Shown here piece by piece: positions 46,465 through 56,868 of a stretch of 64,000 bases of DNA (position 1 is the stretch's first letter; every line of letters begins with the position of its first letter). The stretch spans positions 806,001 to 870,000 of the forward strand of contig JADCRB010000114.1 of the NCBI GenBank assembly GCA_021464245.1. Reading direction: 5' to 3'. Both the position numbers and the translations under genes were made by a program. The notes beneath the pieces are model-generated. The model made no database searches. It was not told the origin of the DNA and was given only the letters and a program-made list of their open reading frames with translations. The DNA is from Carallia brachiata (taxonomy: Eukaryota; Streptophyta; Magnoliopsida; Malpighiales; Rhizophoraceae).

Positions 46465-46480
46465 TAGGTCCATATTTTCT

Positions 46481-47075
46481 CCACGTGGAATTAATTGCAT
46501 GGATGATTTGGAATACCAAAATGAGTAGCTAAAATTGTGGCACGTTAACAGGCAAATATGAGGATGAGAATATGTTGGTAACATGGATGCCTGTCCCAGG
46601 CCACATTTTCTGGCATAAAATGAGACAAGTGATTGGCTGCATTTGCATTACTATTCGCCTCCATGCCGCTTTTAAAAAGTAATACAGTAGGAGCACAACC
46701 CTTGGACAGGTCGAATCAAGGATTGAAGATTGAGGGGGCCAGTGTCTTTTCTGTAAACAATACAGACAAGCTAATATGGTCCAATTGTCAAGAACTTAGA
46801 TATGTTTATCTTGAAGCGCACAAGTTTGATTTCTTATAAGTGGTTATAGAAAAGCAGAAAATTATTCTTTTTTGTTTTTTTCACACTTAGCAAATCATCT
46901 GCTTGGCCTAATTTGTATTTGGCCATTTTAACCATATTGTATTCTTATTATATGCAAATTTTTTTGATGTCTTTACATTAAATTTGTGTATAATTTCGAT
47001 CTATATTAATGCGATGATTTCTCTATATTCAAAAAAAAAAAAAGATTATTGCCACTTGATCAAGGTTAGAGCATT
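46481..47075. other. Intergenic, small unassigned frame
   Basis: A 68-codon plus frame at 46633-46839 has no recognisable motif and no supporting context. Confidence 0.35.
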
Positions 47076-47419
47076 GTTGTCAAAATTAGACCGGACCGAT
47101 TGATTCGACCGGTTCAATTGGTGCCTTGCTAGGGGTCTGGTCCTGTTCATCACTGATTTTTACAAAATCTCGAACTAGTCATGAACTAGTCAAAATTAGT
47201 TAAAATTAGTAAAAATCGGACTAATTGGATCAGTTCAAATCAGACCAAAAAATTTATAAATTATAATTTAATCTCAAAATTTTTTAAATTATAATTTAAG
47301 TTCTCAATTTAATTAAAAATTTTAATTTAATTTTAAATTTGATCAAAACTTTTAATTTAGTTGTTAAATATAAAAAAGTTAATATTTAGTCAGTATTTAT
47401 AAGCATTATTTTTTAATTA

Positions 47420-47452
<33 letters not shown>

Positions 47453-47511
47453 CCGGTTGAACTTTGAACTACTAACATTTTCTATTCAATAACTGTTCCA
47501 ATTCTGACAAC
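47076..47511. mobile_element. MITE-like element with AACCGG-type subterminal repeats
   Basis: The left end reads GTTGTCAAAATTAGACCGGA and the right end, on the other strand, GTTGTCAGAATTGGAACAGT. CCGGTTCAA and its complement occur inside. The AT body has a (TA)n run at 47423-47452. I find no clear target duplication. Confidence 0.45.
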
Positions 47512-47881
47512 TTTAAGTTAAAGGCCAAGGCTACAATTTTTTTTTTCTTTTTTTATCGGTTAGAGGCTCATTGGATGTGAGTTACATAAGGGGCAGCTCT
47601 CTCCTTTCTATAATTTCACATCCTCCTTTTCTAAGATTGAAAGTTAATATCTGTAGAATAGAGATTTAAGTACTAATCATTAAAATGTCCTTTCATGGAC
47701 AAGGTAAAAAATTTACTTAACATCATTATTTAAAAAAATTGATTTCTTTCGAACTCATTTCAAAACACTGTCATGTTTTTTATTGTTGTTTTTTATTTTT
47801 TGTTATTATATTTTTGTTATTTGTTGAATTTTTATGTTTATTATTATCAACTTTTGATTTTTTTTTTCAATGAGAATAATT

Positions 47882-48435
47882 GTTTGTTTTCGTGAAGGGC
47901 CTTTTGTTTTGTTATTGAGCGATTTTTAGTGTGCATGGACCAACAATTCCGATTAGAAAAGCCAGGCATAAAACAATGATTAGCATTTTGGATTCAGTGT
48001 TACTATTTTTAGATAAAATCGATTTCTTTAGAACTCGTTTAGAAACATTATCACTTTTTTTTATTGTTGTGTTTTATTTTTTGTTATTATATTTTTGTTA
48101 TTTGTTGAATTTTTATATTTATTATTATCAACTTTTGGTTTTTTTTTTCAATAAGAATAATTGTTTGTTTTCGTGAAGGGCCTTTTGTTTTGTTGTTGAG
48201 CGATTTTTAGTGTGCATGGACGAACAATTCCGATTAGAAAAGCCAGGCATAAAACAATCATTAGCATTTTGGATTCAGTGTTACTATTTTTAGATAAAAT
48301 CCCACACCCACAATTCTAGAAATAGACCAAGTAGACATGACGAGGAACACCTTCATCAATAACAGAAGAAATAGGAAACACTGTTTGATATCGAGCATCA
48401 GACCTTTAAATTTTCACAGACTCTAGAAAGACATG
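47882..48435. repeat. Left copy of 553-bp direct duplication flanking elements C/D
   Basis: It is collinear with 62342-62894 with scattered substitutions. It contains about two units of a 281-290 bp tandem repeat that begins GTTTGTTTTCGTGAAGGGCC (47882 and 48163), with a partial unit just upstream (47740-47881), then a 135-bp tail ending AGAAAGACATG. Confidence 0.88.
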
Positions 48436-48883
48436 TGTAATGAGCGTAAATCTCAACTTTAAAAAAGTTAGATTCGAAAATATAAAAAATAAATTATAAA
48501 TAAAAAATTAAAATAAAAGAAAATTTACGTTGGGTCAATTTTCGTAATTCTTCCGATTTTTGTTCATTTGTGACTCCTGTTAAGGGTTACTCGAGCTTGA
48601 TTTTAATAGCAGTAAATTCCACAGTTTTATCTTGAATTGGGTAGACTGAAACTAGATCTGACGTAAACGTTTAGACTATGGTTAAGAATCGCAAAGACCT
48701 GATTTGATCTGATCTGGCTTAATTTTACTGAGGGTAGAAGGGACTTATTCTCGGATGAGCTGCCTTGACTATGCTGAGTGTCGTATGAGACTTGATCCCA
48801 ACTAGATTTGTAATATTTTGATATTTTTAAATCTATATTATCAAAAATTCAGATTTACAGCGATCGGAGAATATAAACTCAAA
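48436..48883 (-). repeat. Truncated 3' LTR of element C
   Basis: It starts at the LTR terminus TGTAATGAGCGTAAATCTC and follows the LTR for 448 bp to GAATATAAACTCAAA, where element D begins with its own TG. Confidence 0.8.
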
Positions 48884-49690
48884 TGTAAACATATTAAAAA
48901 AAAAAGAAAAAAGGAGCAAAAGTTAGTCAAACGTCGGCGTTGCCAAATTTGAAATAGGCAACGCCGACGAGAAAGGAATTATTCCTTTTCCATGTGAGTG
49001 TTCACATGGGAAAGAAGTCCTATAAATAGGCCATCACCACCAGTTCAAAACATATTCAGCAAATCTGTAAACAGAAAAAAAACAGAAAATTTGAGAGAAA
49101 AAGATAATTTTGAAAATCTCTCAAAAAAATTTCATCTTTTCTTACGTGTTTTACTCTGCAATATACTTTGCTAATTCTTTTTTTTAGAGATATTTCAGGT
49201 GTAAACCCCAAAAAATTTGCTGTTTCCATTTCTAAGTTTATTTTTGGGTTTATATTTTCCGATCGCTCTAAATCTGAATTTATGAGAATATAAACTTAAA
49301 AATATCAAAATATTAAAAATACGGCTGGGATTAAAACCTTATATGACCCCCAGCAAAGTCCAAGCAACTCATCTGAGAACAAGTCCCTTAGACTCTTGGT
49401 GAATTCAAGTCCGATCGGCTCAGATCAGATCTCTATAGTTCTTAAACGTAGCCTAGACGTTTACCTCAGATCCAATTTCAGTCTACCCAATTCAAGAAAA
49501 AGCTGCGGAATTTACTGCAGTTAAGATCAAGCTCGTGCAGCGCTTGACAAGAGTTACAAAAGAACACGAATCAGAGTAATCAAGAAGGTCGACCACACGT
49601 AAATTTCTTTTATTTTAAATTTTTATTTGTAATTTATTTTTGTATTTTTGAGTCTAACTGTTAATGGCTCGAGATTTACGCCCATTACCA
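48884..49690 (+). repeat. 5' LTR of element D
   Basis: 807 bp from TGTAAACATATT to CCCATTACCA. TATA box TATAAATAGG at 49021-49030. In the U3 slot, a perfect 13-bp dyad CGTCGGCGTTGCC (48931-48943) / GGCAACGCCGACG (48956-48968). Element C has the same dyad with one mismatch at 62254-62290. Confidence 0.88.
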
Positions 49691-51640
49691 ATATTTGGCA
49701 CGCCTAGTGGGACCTCTTCACCTCTCATCTCTTGTTCCTTAAAAAAACAACGAAGAGTCCACAGCTCGCACAACAACAGGATCTCTCCCCTGACTCTCTT
49801 GTCGCATGGAGGAGTCGATCACCCACCTCGATTAAAGTCAGGGACAACACGACGAAGCTCACTCAGCAGAATCCAACTCATTCTGTAGAGATCCACACAG
49901 AGGAATCAGAAGAGCTCTCTCTCCCCCAGTCTTTCGCGGAGCCTCATCTGTTGCTATCATGATGACCAACACAACCAGCACAGAAGAAAGGATTTCAGAA
50001 TTGGAGAATAAGATTCTGTAGTTAATTAGAGTCGTGGAGGAAAAAGATGAACACATCGCCGCTCTCAAAGGAAAAGTCCCAATTGAAGTTGATCACGAAA
50101 TCTACGAGGAGTAACCATATCCACCCAGTTTAACTCCAGAAGCCACACCAGCCTACGTCTTCACTGCAGAAAAGCAACTAGGTAGTTCTACACAGCTGCC
50201 ACCCTCAAATTCTGTAGCTTTGCTATTTGTTCAACAATTGAAGGAAATGATTATTAATACAATCCGCCGGCAGCAAGCTACATCCTTCCAAGGATCATAG
50301 ATGTACGTCAAACCGTACACCAGACGAATCGAAAGTCTCAACATGAATTTGGGCTACCATCCGCCCAAATTTCAACAATTCGACGGACGAGGCGATCCCA
50401 AACAGCACATTGCCCACTTCATTCAAACCTGCAACAACGCAAGGACTTACGGAGATCTCTTGGTGAAGCAGTTTGTTCGTTCACTCAGGGAGACCGCTTT
50501 TACTTGGTTCATAAATCTTGAACCAGAATCGATCGATAGTTGGAAACAGTTACAACGAGAGTTCCTCAACAGATTTTTCAGCACTCGAAGGATAGTAAGT
50601 ATGATGGAACTTACCAACACCAAACAAAGGAAAGGAGAGCCCGTTGTCGAATACATCAACAAATGGCGTGCCCTTAGCTTGGACTGCAAAGATCGTCTGA
50701 CGGAAATTTCTGCCATAGAGATGTGCATCCAGGGAATGCATTGGGAGCTTTTATACATACTGCAGGGCATCAAACCTCGAACCTTCGAAGAACTAGCGAC
50801 CCACGCACATAATATGGAGATAAGCATCCAGACTTCCAAGGGTACGGTTCCTATCCAGTTGGACCAGTAAGGTGGCAGAAGGGAGATTAAGAAACCCAAC
50901 AATTCAGGAAAAGGAAAAGAAGTGATGACTATTGAAGCCGCACCAGTAAAAGTGAGAAATAAAGCTAAGGTAAATCCTTTGACTCAAATAACTCAACCAA
51001 AACAACATGAAAGACGAAAGGTGACATTGTGAGTGTTGGAGTAGAAGCAGTATCCATTTCCTGACTCAATGTCCCAGACATTCTTGACCAACTCTTGGAG
51101 GCGAAACTGATCGAACTCCCAGAATGTAAGCGGCCCAACGAAAAGGATCGAGTTAGCGATGCAAGATTTTGCAAATATCACTGCATAGTAAGTCATCCAA
51201 CCGAAAAATATTTTGTCCTAAAGGAGCCAATCATGAAGCTCAAGAGCCAGAATAAAATTATTCTGGACCAAGAAGGCGTAACCTCGGCAAACCAAACCAC
51301 CATCACTTCAAATCCATCAGAAGAAGCGACACACCATAAGGAGGAAACGCTCAATAACAAAAAGTCGACAATAGAGAAGGTATATGAAGCTCTTCAAACT
51401 CTTTTTGCTAACCCTCAACAGTTTGCAACTTTGCAATCAGCAGAAGTGTGGCAGAACCAAGTCAGCAACACTCTCCATATCTCAGCTGGATCTCTGTCAT
51501 CAAATAACTCCAACTCGACGGAGCATCAGGCGGCCCAAAATCACGTCGGATGTTACTCCACTATCTCATTTTCAGATGAGAATCTCCTGCTGGGGTCTAA
51601 ACCCCACAATCGGCTGCTGTATGTATTAGGCTACGTGAGA
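49691..51640 (+). pseudogene. Gag of element D
   Basis: The N-terminal part lacks the start and the purine leader present in A and C: a short A-run (49741-49748) leads directly to SPQLAQQQDLSPDSL. The capsid domain is open at 50301-50870 (FQQFDGRGDPKQHIAHF, FVRSLRETAFTWFINLE, EYINKWRALSLDCKDRL). The later part at 51095-51646 contains the CKYHCIVSHPTEKYFVLKE segment. Stop codons such as TAA 50868-50870 and TAG 51644-51646 look like C-to-T changes of Gln codons seen in the other copies. Confidence 0.85.
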
Positions 51641-52300
51641 GAATAGAAGGTTCGACGTATTCTGAGCGACGATGGCTCCACAGTCAATATTATCCAAAAA
51701 TCCACTATAAAGGAGCTCGACATCGGCATTGATGAGTTATCAGACGGCCGTTTGATGATTCATGGCTTTAATCAAGGAGGACAGAAAGCAATTAGGATAA
51801 TTCGCTTGGAGCTAACTATCGGTAATCTCACTTCTAACACTCTATTTCATGTAATCGATGCACATACCACATATAAGATGTTGATAGAACGACCGTAGAT
51901 TCATAAAAATGGAGTTGTGCTCTCAAGCCTGCATCAGTGCTTCAAGTACAACAATGGTGGCGTTCAAAAGGTCAATGTTGACTTAAAGCCGTTTGATGAT
52001 GCTGAATCACATATGGCGGATGCAGTCTTCTGCACCGACATAGACAATCCGGAGATCATTCCATCAAACGCTACTTGGACTAGGGGCATCCACAAAAAGG
52101 GAAAAGCTGTCGAAGACCCTGCCAATGCTCAACCTCAGTCTCCGACAAATGAAAAGCTGCCACTGCTTGCTAAACTTCGTCCGAAGGATATTGCATCTTC
52201 AAGTTTCACTCCAGTCCTACACTATGTGCCGAAGTCACGATGCCCAGAAAGTCAACCCCCTTTCTCTTATTGTATTGATCTTAAACAGGAGTAAGGACAC
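51641..52300 (+). pseudogene. Protease of element D
   Basis: It reads KVRRILSDDGSTVNII, with a D-D-G-S-T active site (A in the other copies), SDGRLMIHGFNQGGQKAI, and an L-x-R-P-W site where the Trp codon is TAG at about 51896-51898. The tail (51917-52294) matches the proline-rich linker of A and C. Confidence 0.82.
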
Positions 52301-53764
52301 AGCCAACCCAAGACAAAAGAACTGCACGACTTGAAGGAGACTTACACTCTGCCAATACTAAAGATTGAGTTGGTTTTATCTTCAAAACTATTAAAAGGCT
52401 TCGTCAGACCACAAACAGGGGCAGTCAAAGGCGACTCACTTCTAGAAAGAAGAACACACGAAGTATTCGATCCTAATACATACAATCTCTTGGCCAAGGC
52501 AGGCTATGACTTCTTAAACCCGAGCACAATGGGTACGCTGCCATCTGCACATGGCACCACTTCTCAATTATTATAGTCTCGACCTGGCTTAGGCTATAAG
52601 GAGAAGTCACCTGTGTGGATGACGCTAAAGAGCCGAAGCTGACCAGCCGATGCACATGCCATCACCATCACCACCAAACAGGATAAGTTCATCTAGTCAA
52701 ACAAACAGGATGAAGTCAGGGGCTCTACATTCCATGTCACAATTAGCGATGAGGTCGATTCCGACTCATTAATTGGCGAAGTAAAGCAGGCTCCCCCAGA
52801 ACTTGAAGATGGTGGCCAAGCAACAGTTGATGAACTCAAGGAGGTCAATCTTAGCTCTCTGGAAGATTCCCGACCTACATTCATAACTGCTTTACTTACT
52901 GCAGAAGAAGAGCAAGAATATGTTTAGGTATTAAGTCAATACAGGGACGTGTTCGCATGGAGTTACAAAGAAATGCCTGGACATGACCCGAAGATTGCGG
53001 TGCATCGTCTAACGGTAAAGAAGGGTGTTCGTTCTGTCAAGCAGCCACAATGACGGTTCCGCCTGGAACTCATTCCACAAATCAAGGAGGAGGTTAACAA
53101 GCTGATTAATACTGGCTTCATCCGAGAGGTCACATACCCAACGTGGATTGCCAACATAGTCCTGGTAAAAAAGAAGAATGGACAGTTAAGGGTATGTGTT
53201 GATTTTTCTTAATAGGGCCTGTCCAAAAGATGACTTTCCGTTGCCCATAACGGAGATCACAGTTGATGCAACAATAAGTCACGAAGCATTATCCTTCATG
53301 GATGGTTCTTCAGGCTATAACCAAATCAGAATGACACTAGAAGATGAGGAGTTGACAGCATTCCGCACCCCAAAAGGTATATACTGCTACAAAGTTATGT
53401 CATTCAGATTAAAAAATTGGTGCCACTTATCAACGTGCCATGCAAAAAGTTTTTGATGACATGCTGCACAAGATTGTAGATTGTTATATTGATAACTTAG
53501 TAGTAAAGACTAAAGAGCGCAAAGACCATCTCGAGGATCTCAAAACGGTGTTTGAAAGACTTCGCAAACATCAACTCAAAATGAATCCTTTCAAGTGTGC
53601 ATTCGGTGTCACGTCAAGCAAGTTTCTTGGGTTCGTGATGCGCCATCATGGAATCGAAGTTGATCAGTCAAAGGTTGAGGCAATTCAAAACATATATGAA
53701 CCTAAAAACATATACGAACTGCGAAGTCTACAAGGAAAGTTGGCCTACATTCGCCGCTTCATCC
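52301..53764 (+). pseudogene. Linker and truncated RT of element D
   Basis: The acidic linker ends in APPELEDGG. RT reads YRDVFAWSYKEMPGHDP, a CGA codon changed to TGA near 53051, TYPTWIANIV, LNRACPKDDFPLPITEI, then MDGSSGYNQIRM, a frameshift near 53420 and CYIDNLVVKTKERKDHLED. The catalytic Asp pair is changed here (YIDN instead of YVDD). The domain ends at LAYIRRFIP, fused to element C. Confidence 0.85.
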
Positions 53765-53815
53765 CCATAAGAGACAAAAGAGGCAGTCGCTGATGCGGGT
53801 TACGAAAGTCATTAC

Positions 53816-53881
53816 CGTATGCTGCAGAAGTCGTTGCCGTGTGCTGCAGAAGTCGTTGCCGTGTGCTGCAGAAGTCGTTGC
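53816..53881 (-). repeat. 22-bp tandem repeat, three units (element C)
   Basis: Three CGTGTGCTGCAGAAGTCGTT-type 22-bp units just outside the cargo stop codon, one fewer than in element A. Confidence 0.75.
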
Positions 53882-53901
53882 ACCTTATCTTGTCAGCCGT
53901 C

Positions 53902-54519
53902 TTAGCGGGGCCCAAGGCGCAGCTTCAAGTCAAGCTCGGCCTCGTCTGGTGGGCCGATGATGTGGACGTTCCTGGAGCCTCTCGGTTGGTTGATGCTGCT
54001 GGAATATTCTGGGAAGAGAGGCAAAGTTTCGCCGGAATGATTTCCTTCTACTAGAAAAGTCCCTCATGAACTTAAGTACTTAGGAGGAATGAAACCTTGA
54101 CTAACTCCGTAAGACCACCAGGACCAGTACGCATGCTCCCACAGGCTACGGCTTTGATCGTTATAGCCTGAAGAGACCATTGCTGTGGTATAATTCGGAC
54201 CTGTTTCATTTGAGGGCGAAGCTATACCGGTGGGATCTACTATCGGAACGGCAGACTGTTCTTTGGAAAAAGCAGCTCTCAGTGCTGGTTTCTTCCTGCT
54301 TCTCCAATTCTGGAACCAATAAAACACATTTTTTCCTTCGATTGCCCCAAGCGGGCGCAATCGTGAGACAAGTTGGTAAATCTGAGATGCATTAGGCATA
54401 ATACCTCCATTGTTGTGGAAGACTTCCTCCAAAATTTGCAGTTGTTCCATGGTTGGTTGCCATCTTGTGCGGGGTGACCTTTCTTCTCCCTTATCTTGAG
54501 GTTCTGTAACTGCTTCCAT
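53902..54519 (-). pseudogene. WUSCHEL-type (WOX) homeobox gene carried by element C, one in-frame stop
   Basis: The ATG at 54519 opens MEAVTEPQDKGEERSPRTRW. The homeodomain at about residues 17-80 reads QLQILEEVF, MPNASQIYQLVSRLRPLG and IEGKNVFYWFQNWRSRKK (R to W in helix 3 compared with element A). It continues open to residue 151 (SLWEHAYWSWWSYG, GFIPPKYLSS), ends at TGA 54061-54063, and the same frame goes on with GETLPLFP (WUS-box-like) and ends ELDLKLRLGPR with a stop at 53902-53904. The whole region is 618 nt, about 205 codons, with that single lesion. In WUS/WOX proteins the homeodomain binds DNA, and the WUS box and EAR motif recruit TOPLESS-type corepressors. It sits between integrase and the 3' end of a Tat element, same strand as pol. 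Confidence 0.88.
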
Positions 54520-54606
54520 CTTTCTTGTAGCAGAGGAGCAATGATCTGGTATGTGGTGAAGATCGGTTGAGACTGATGCTAGGTTTCAGACTCAAACCCT
54601 CCGTCG

Positions 54607-54618
54607 CTTTTATATTAT
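54607..54618 (-). promoter_or_regulatory. TATA-like box of the WOX cargo gene in element C
   Basis: The minus strand reads AATAATATAAAAGC about 90-100 bp upstream of the ATG at 54519, collinear with the box in element A. Confidence 0.45.
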
Positions 54619-54649
54619 TGGGCCGTTCATAGTTTATACTCATGCGGGC

Positions 54650-55023
54650 CAGGAGTTGGTATTGGATTTTGAACTTGGGTTCTGGACTATGTCTGGAACT
54701 TGGAATTTTTTGGGTTTTGGGCTTTGGATTGGATTTGGGTCGAGTGTTTGGGTTTTGGATTTAGATTTTTGGATTTGGGTTGAGTGTTTGGGTTTTGAGT
54801 CTGGACTTAGTTTTCAGGCTTTTGAGTTGGGCTTTGAGTTTTCTAAATTGGGCTCAAGTGTTTGGGCTTGAATTTTCGGGTTTGGATTTTCGCTTGGACT
54901 TTCAGATCGGGACTTCCCAATTTTTTTTTTCATTTTTTTTCTATATATATATTTTTTATTTTTTTGATTTTGTTCTTTTTTTTGAATTTTTTTTTTTAAA
55001 ACATATTTACACATAATACTGTT
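54650..55023 (-). repeat. CCAAAA-rich spacer and A-rich tract (element C)
   Basis: The same spacer as 14940-15315: degenerate CCAAAA/CCCAAGTTC repeats on the minus strand and an A-rich tract next to the pol end. Confidence 0.7.
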
Positions 55024-56270
55024 TCAAAAATTTACCATTGATCGGACCGATTCGGACGCCTTCTTGGTCTGACAGCATGTAAGCGTTATGAGTGTAGGCC
55101 TCCTGCACGAAGTATGGCCCGTCTCATTTGGAAGTAAGCTTGTCACCAGGCCGATACTTCATGTTGATGGGCCATCGCACTGCAAGAAGAAGGTCTCCAA
55201 CTTGAAAAGATCGAGGGCGGACCCTGCGGTTGAACGTGTTGGTAAGCCAGGTTTGGTAGCACTCTAGTTGTTGTTGTGCTTCAAGCCTTCTTTCATCGAG
55301 GGCTTCTAACTCATCCAGACGTAGGCGAGCATTCTCCACTTCTGTGAGTCCTTCCAGAACAGCCATGTGCAGAGATGGAATCTAAGTATGGCGTCACCTG
55401 TGTTGGAGTCCGGTAAGTTGTACGATACGCCCATAATACCTCCAGAATTCTGTCATGCCAATCTCTTTTGGATTTAGAGACTACCTTCCGCAATAGGTTG
55501 CATAAGGTCTTGTTGAATGCTTCGGCCAAGCCATTTGCTGGGGCATTGTACATGGATGACTTGTACTGCTTGAACTTGAATTTCTCGCAGAGTTTGTCAA
55601 TCAAGCTGTTGTAGAACTATTTGCCATTATCAGTGATGATAAATCGAGGGACTCCATAGCGACAGATCAGTTGAGTCCGGATGAAATTGGCAACATGCTC
55701 CTTCTTTTCCTCTCTAAGTGGAATAGTTTCGGCCCATTTTGAGAAGTAATCTGTTGCTGCAAGGATGTAAAGGTGACCAGGGATGACTTTGGCAAAGGCC
55801 CCACTAAGTCGAGACCCCAAGCTTCAAAGGGCCAAGACGAGACAGTTGGATGCAGCGGCTCCGGTGATTGATGTATGTAATTCGCATGAAATTGACAAGC
55901 TTGACAGGCTTTAGCAAACTCAATGGAATCACGTACCATGGTTGGCCAGTAGTATCCCATCGTTCTAAGCTGAAAGTGCAACTTAGGCCCTGATTGATGT
56001 CCGCCACAAACACCAGAATGTGCTTCAGTGAGAGCCTATTTTTTCCTTTTCATTGCCTAGGCAGCAAAGCAAAACTCCATCAAAAGATTTTTGATACAGA
56101 GCATCCTTGAGATATATGAAGAGGGGAGCTCGTCGTTGAATTTCTGTCTTATGCCGACGATCTTCGGGCAGCTTCCCGTGCTGTAGGTAGTCAATGATTG
56201 GTTGGCGCCATTCTTCGTCCTCCGCGAGTCATACAGATACATCGTTGGCTACTGTAGTTTCTTCATCATC
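55024..56270 (-). pseudogene. Integrase of element C pol
   Basis: HHCC remnants and CQACQFHANYIH (55860-55960), WGLDLVGPLPKSS, TDYFSKWAETIPL, IITDNGK followed by a stop (55617), NGLAEAFNKTL, and the C-terminal KWDG region. About 60 bp are missing near 55385 compared with element A (the LPLETQIPSLRM part). Two frameshifts and a stop inactivate it. Confidence 0.85.
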
Positions 56271-56868
56271 CTTCTATGGCACCATCCATTTCTGGCATAT
56301 AGCAACAACTGTAGCTTGGATTTTTGACTTTGCAAGAGAGTTGGCCAAGTTAGCCAACGCGTCTGCCTGTGATGCTTTCAAATTCATCCATTAGCTGTCG
56401 AGCACGTTGATGGTAAGGCGCAAGATCCTCTTTCTTCACGTCATACAACCCTATAAGTTGGTTGATGACGAGCTGGCAATCTCCATGGACTTCTATAGTT
56501 GGAATCTTCATATCGACAGCCATTTGAAGACCAATGATCAAAGCCTGGTATTCAGCAACATTATTTGAACATAACTCACCGAGAATGATAGCATATGGTA
56601 GAATTTGTCGTTGAGGAGTGACAAACACTATGCCGGCACCAGCACCATCACGCCTTGCTGCACCATCAAAGAACATCGTCCATGGTGGCAATGTCTCAAT
56701 GTAAAAGACCTCTTCATCTGGAAGATCGTCTGTGAACTCCCAATCTGACGGAACAGGGTGATCTGCAAGGAAGTCTGCTAGAGCTTGTCCTTTGACTGCT
56801 TTTTGAGGCACGTAGACAATGTCGTAGCTTTGTAGGATTACTGCCCACTTGGCAAGTCGTCCTGACAA
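56271..56868 (-). pseudogene. Second RNase H of element C pol
   Basis: The open frame 56350-56868 runs from SGRLAKWAVILQSYDI through FFDGAARRDGAGAG, NNVAEYQALI and VHGDCQLVINQL. The segment with the last catalytic Asp is damaged: a deletion of about 35 bp near 56368 removes the EHVPRRENTQAD part. Confidence 0.85.

Larger units (their letters stand above)
48884..53764 (+). mobile_element. Tat-lineage LTR retrotransposon D, 3'-truncated
   Basis: Plus-strand element nested in the LTR of C. It has a 5' LTR (48884-49690), PBS-like TGGCACGCCTAGTGGGACC (49697-49715), a very short leader, gag, protease and RT. It stops at the codons for AYIRRFI in the RT/connection region, where sequence of element C in the other orientation begins. 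RNase H, integrase, cargo and 3' LTR are missing. Confidence 0.85.

Noticed and set aside
46633..46839. 68-codon open frame with a hydrophobic start
   Set aside because: No homologue comes to mind, there is no splice context or conserved motif, and its length is expected by chance.
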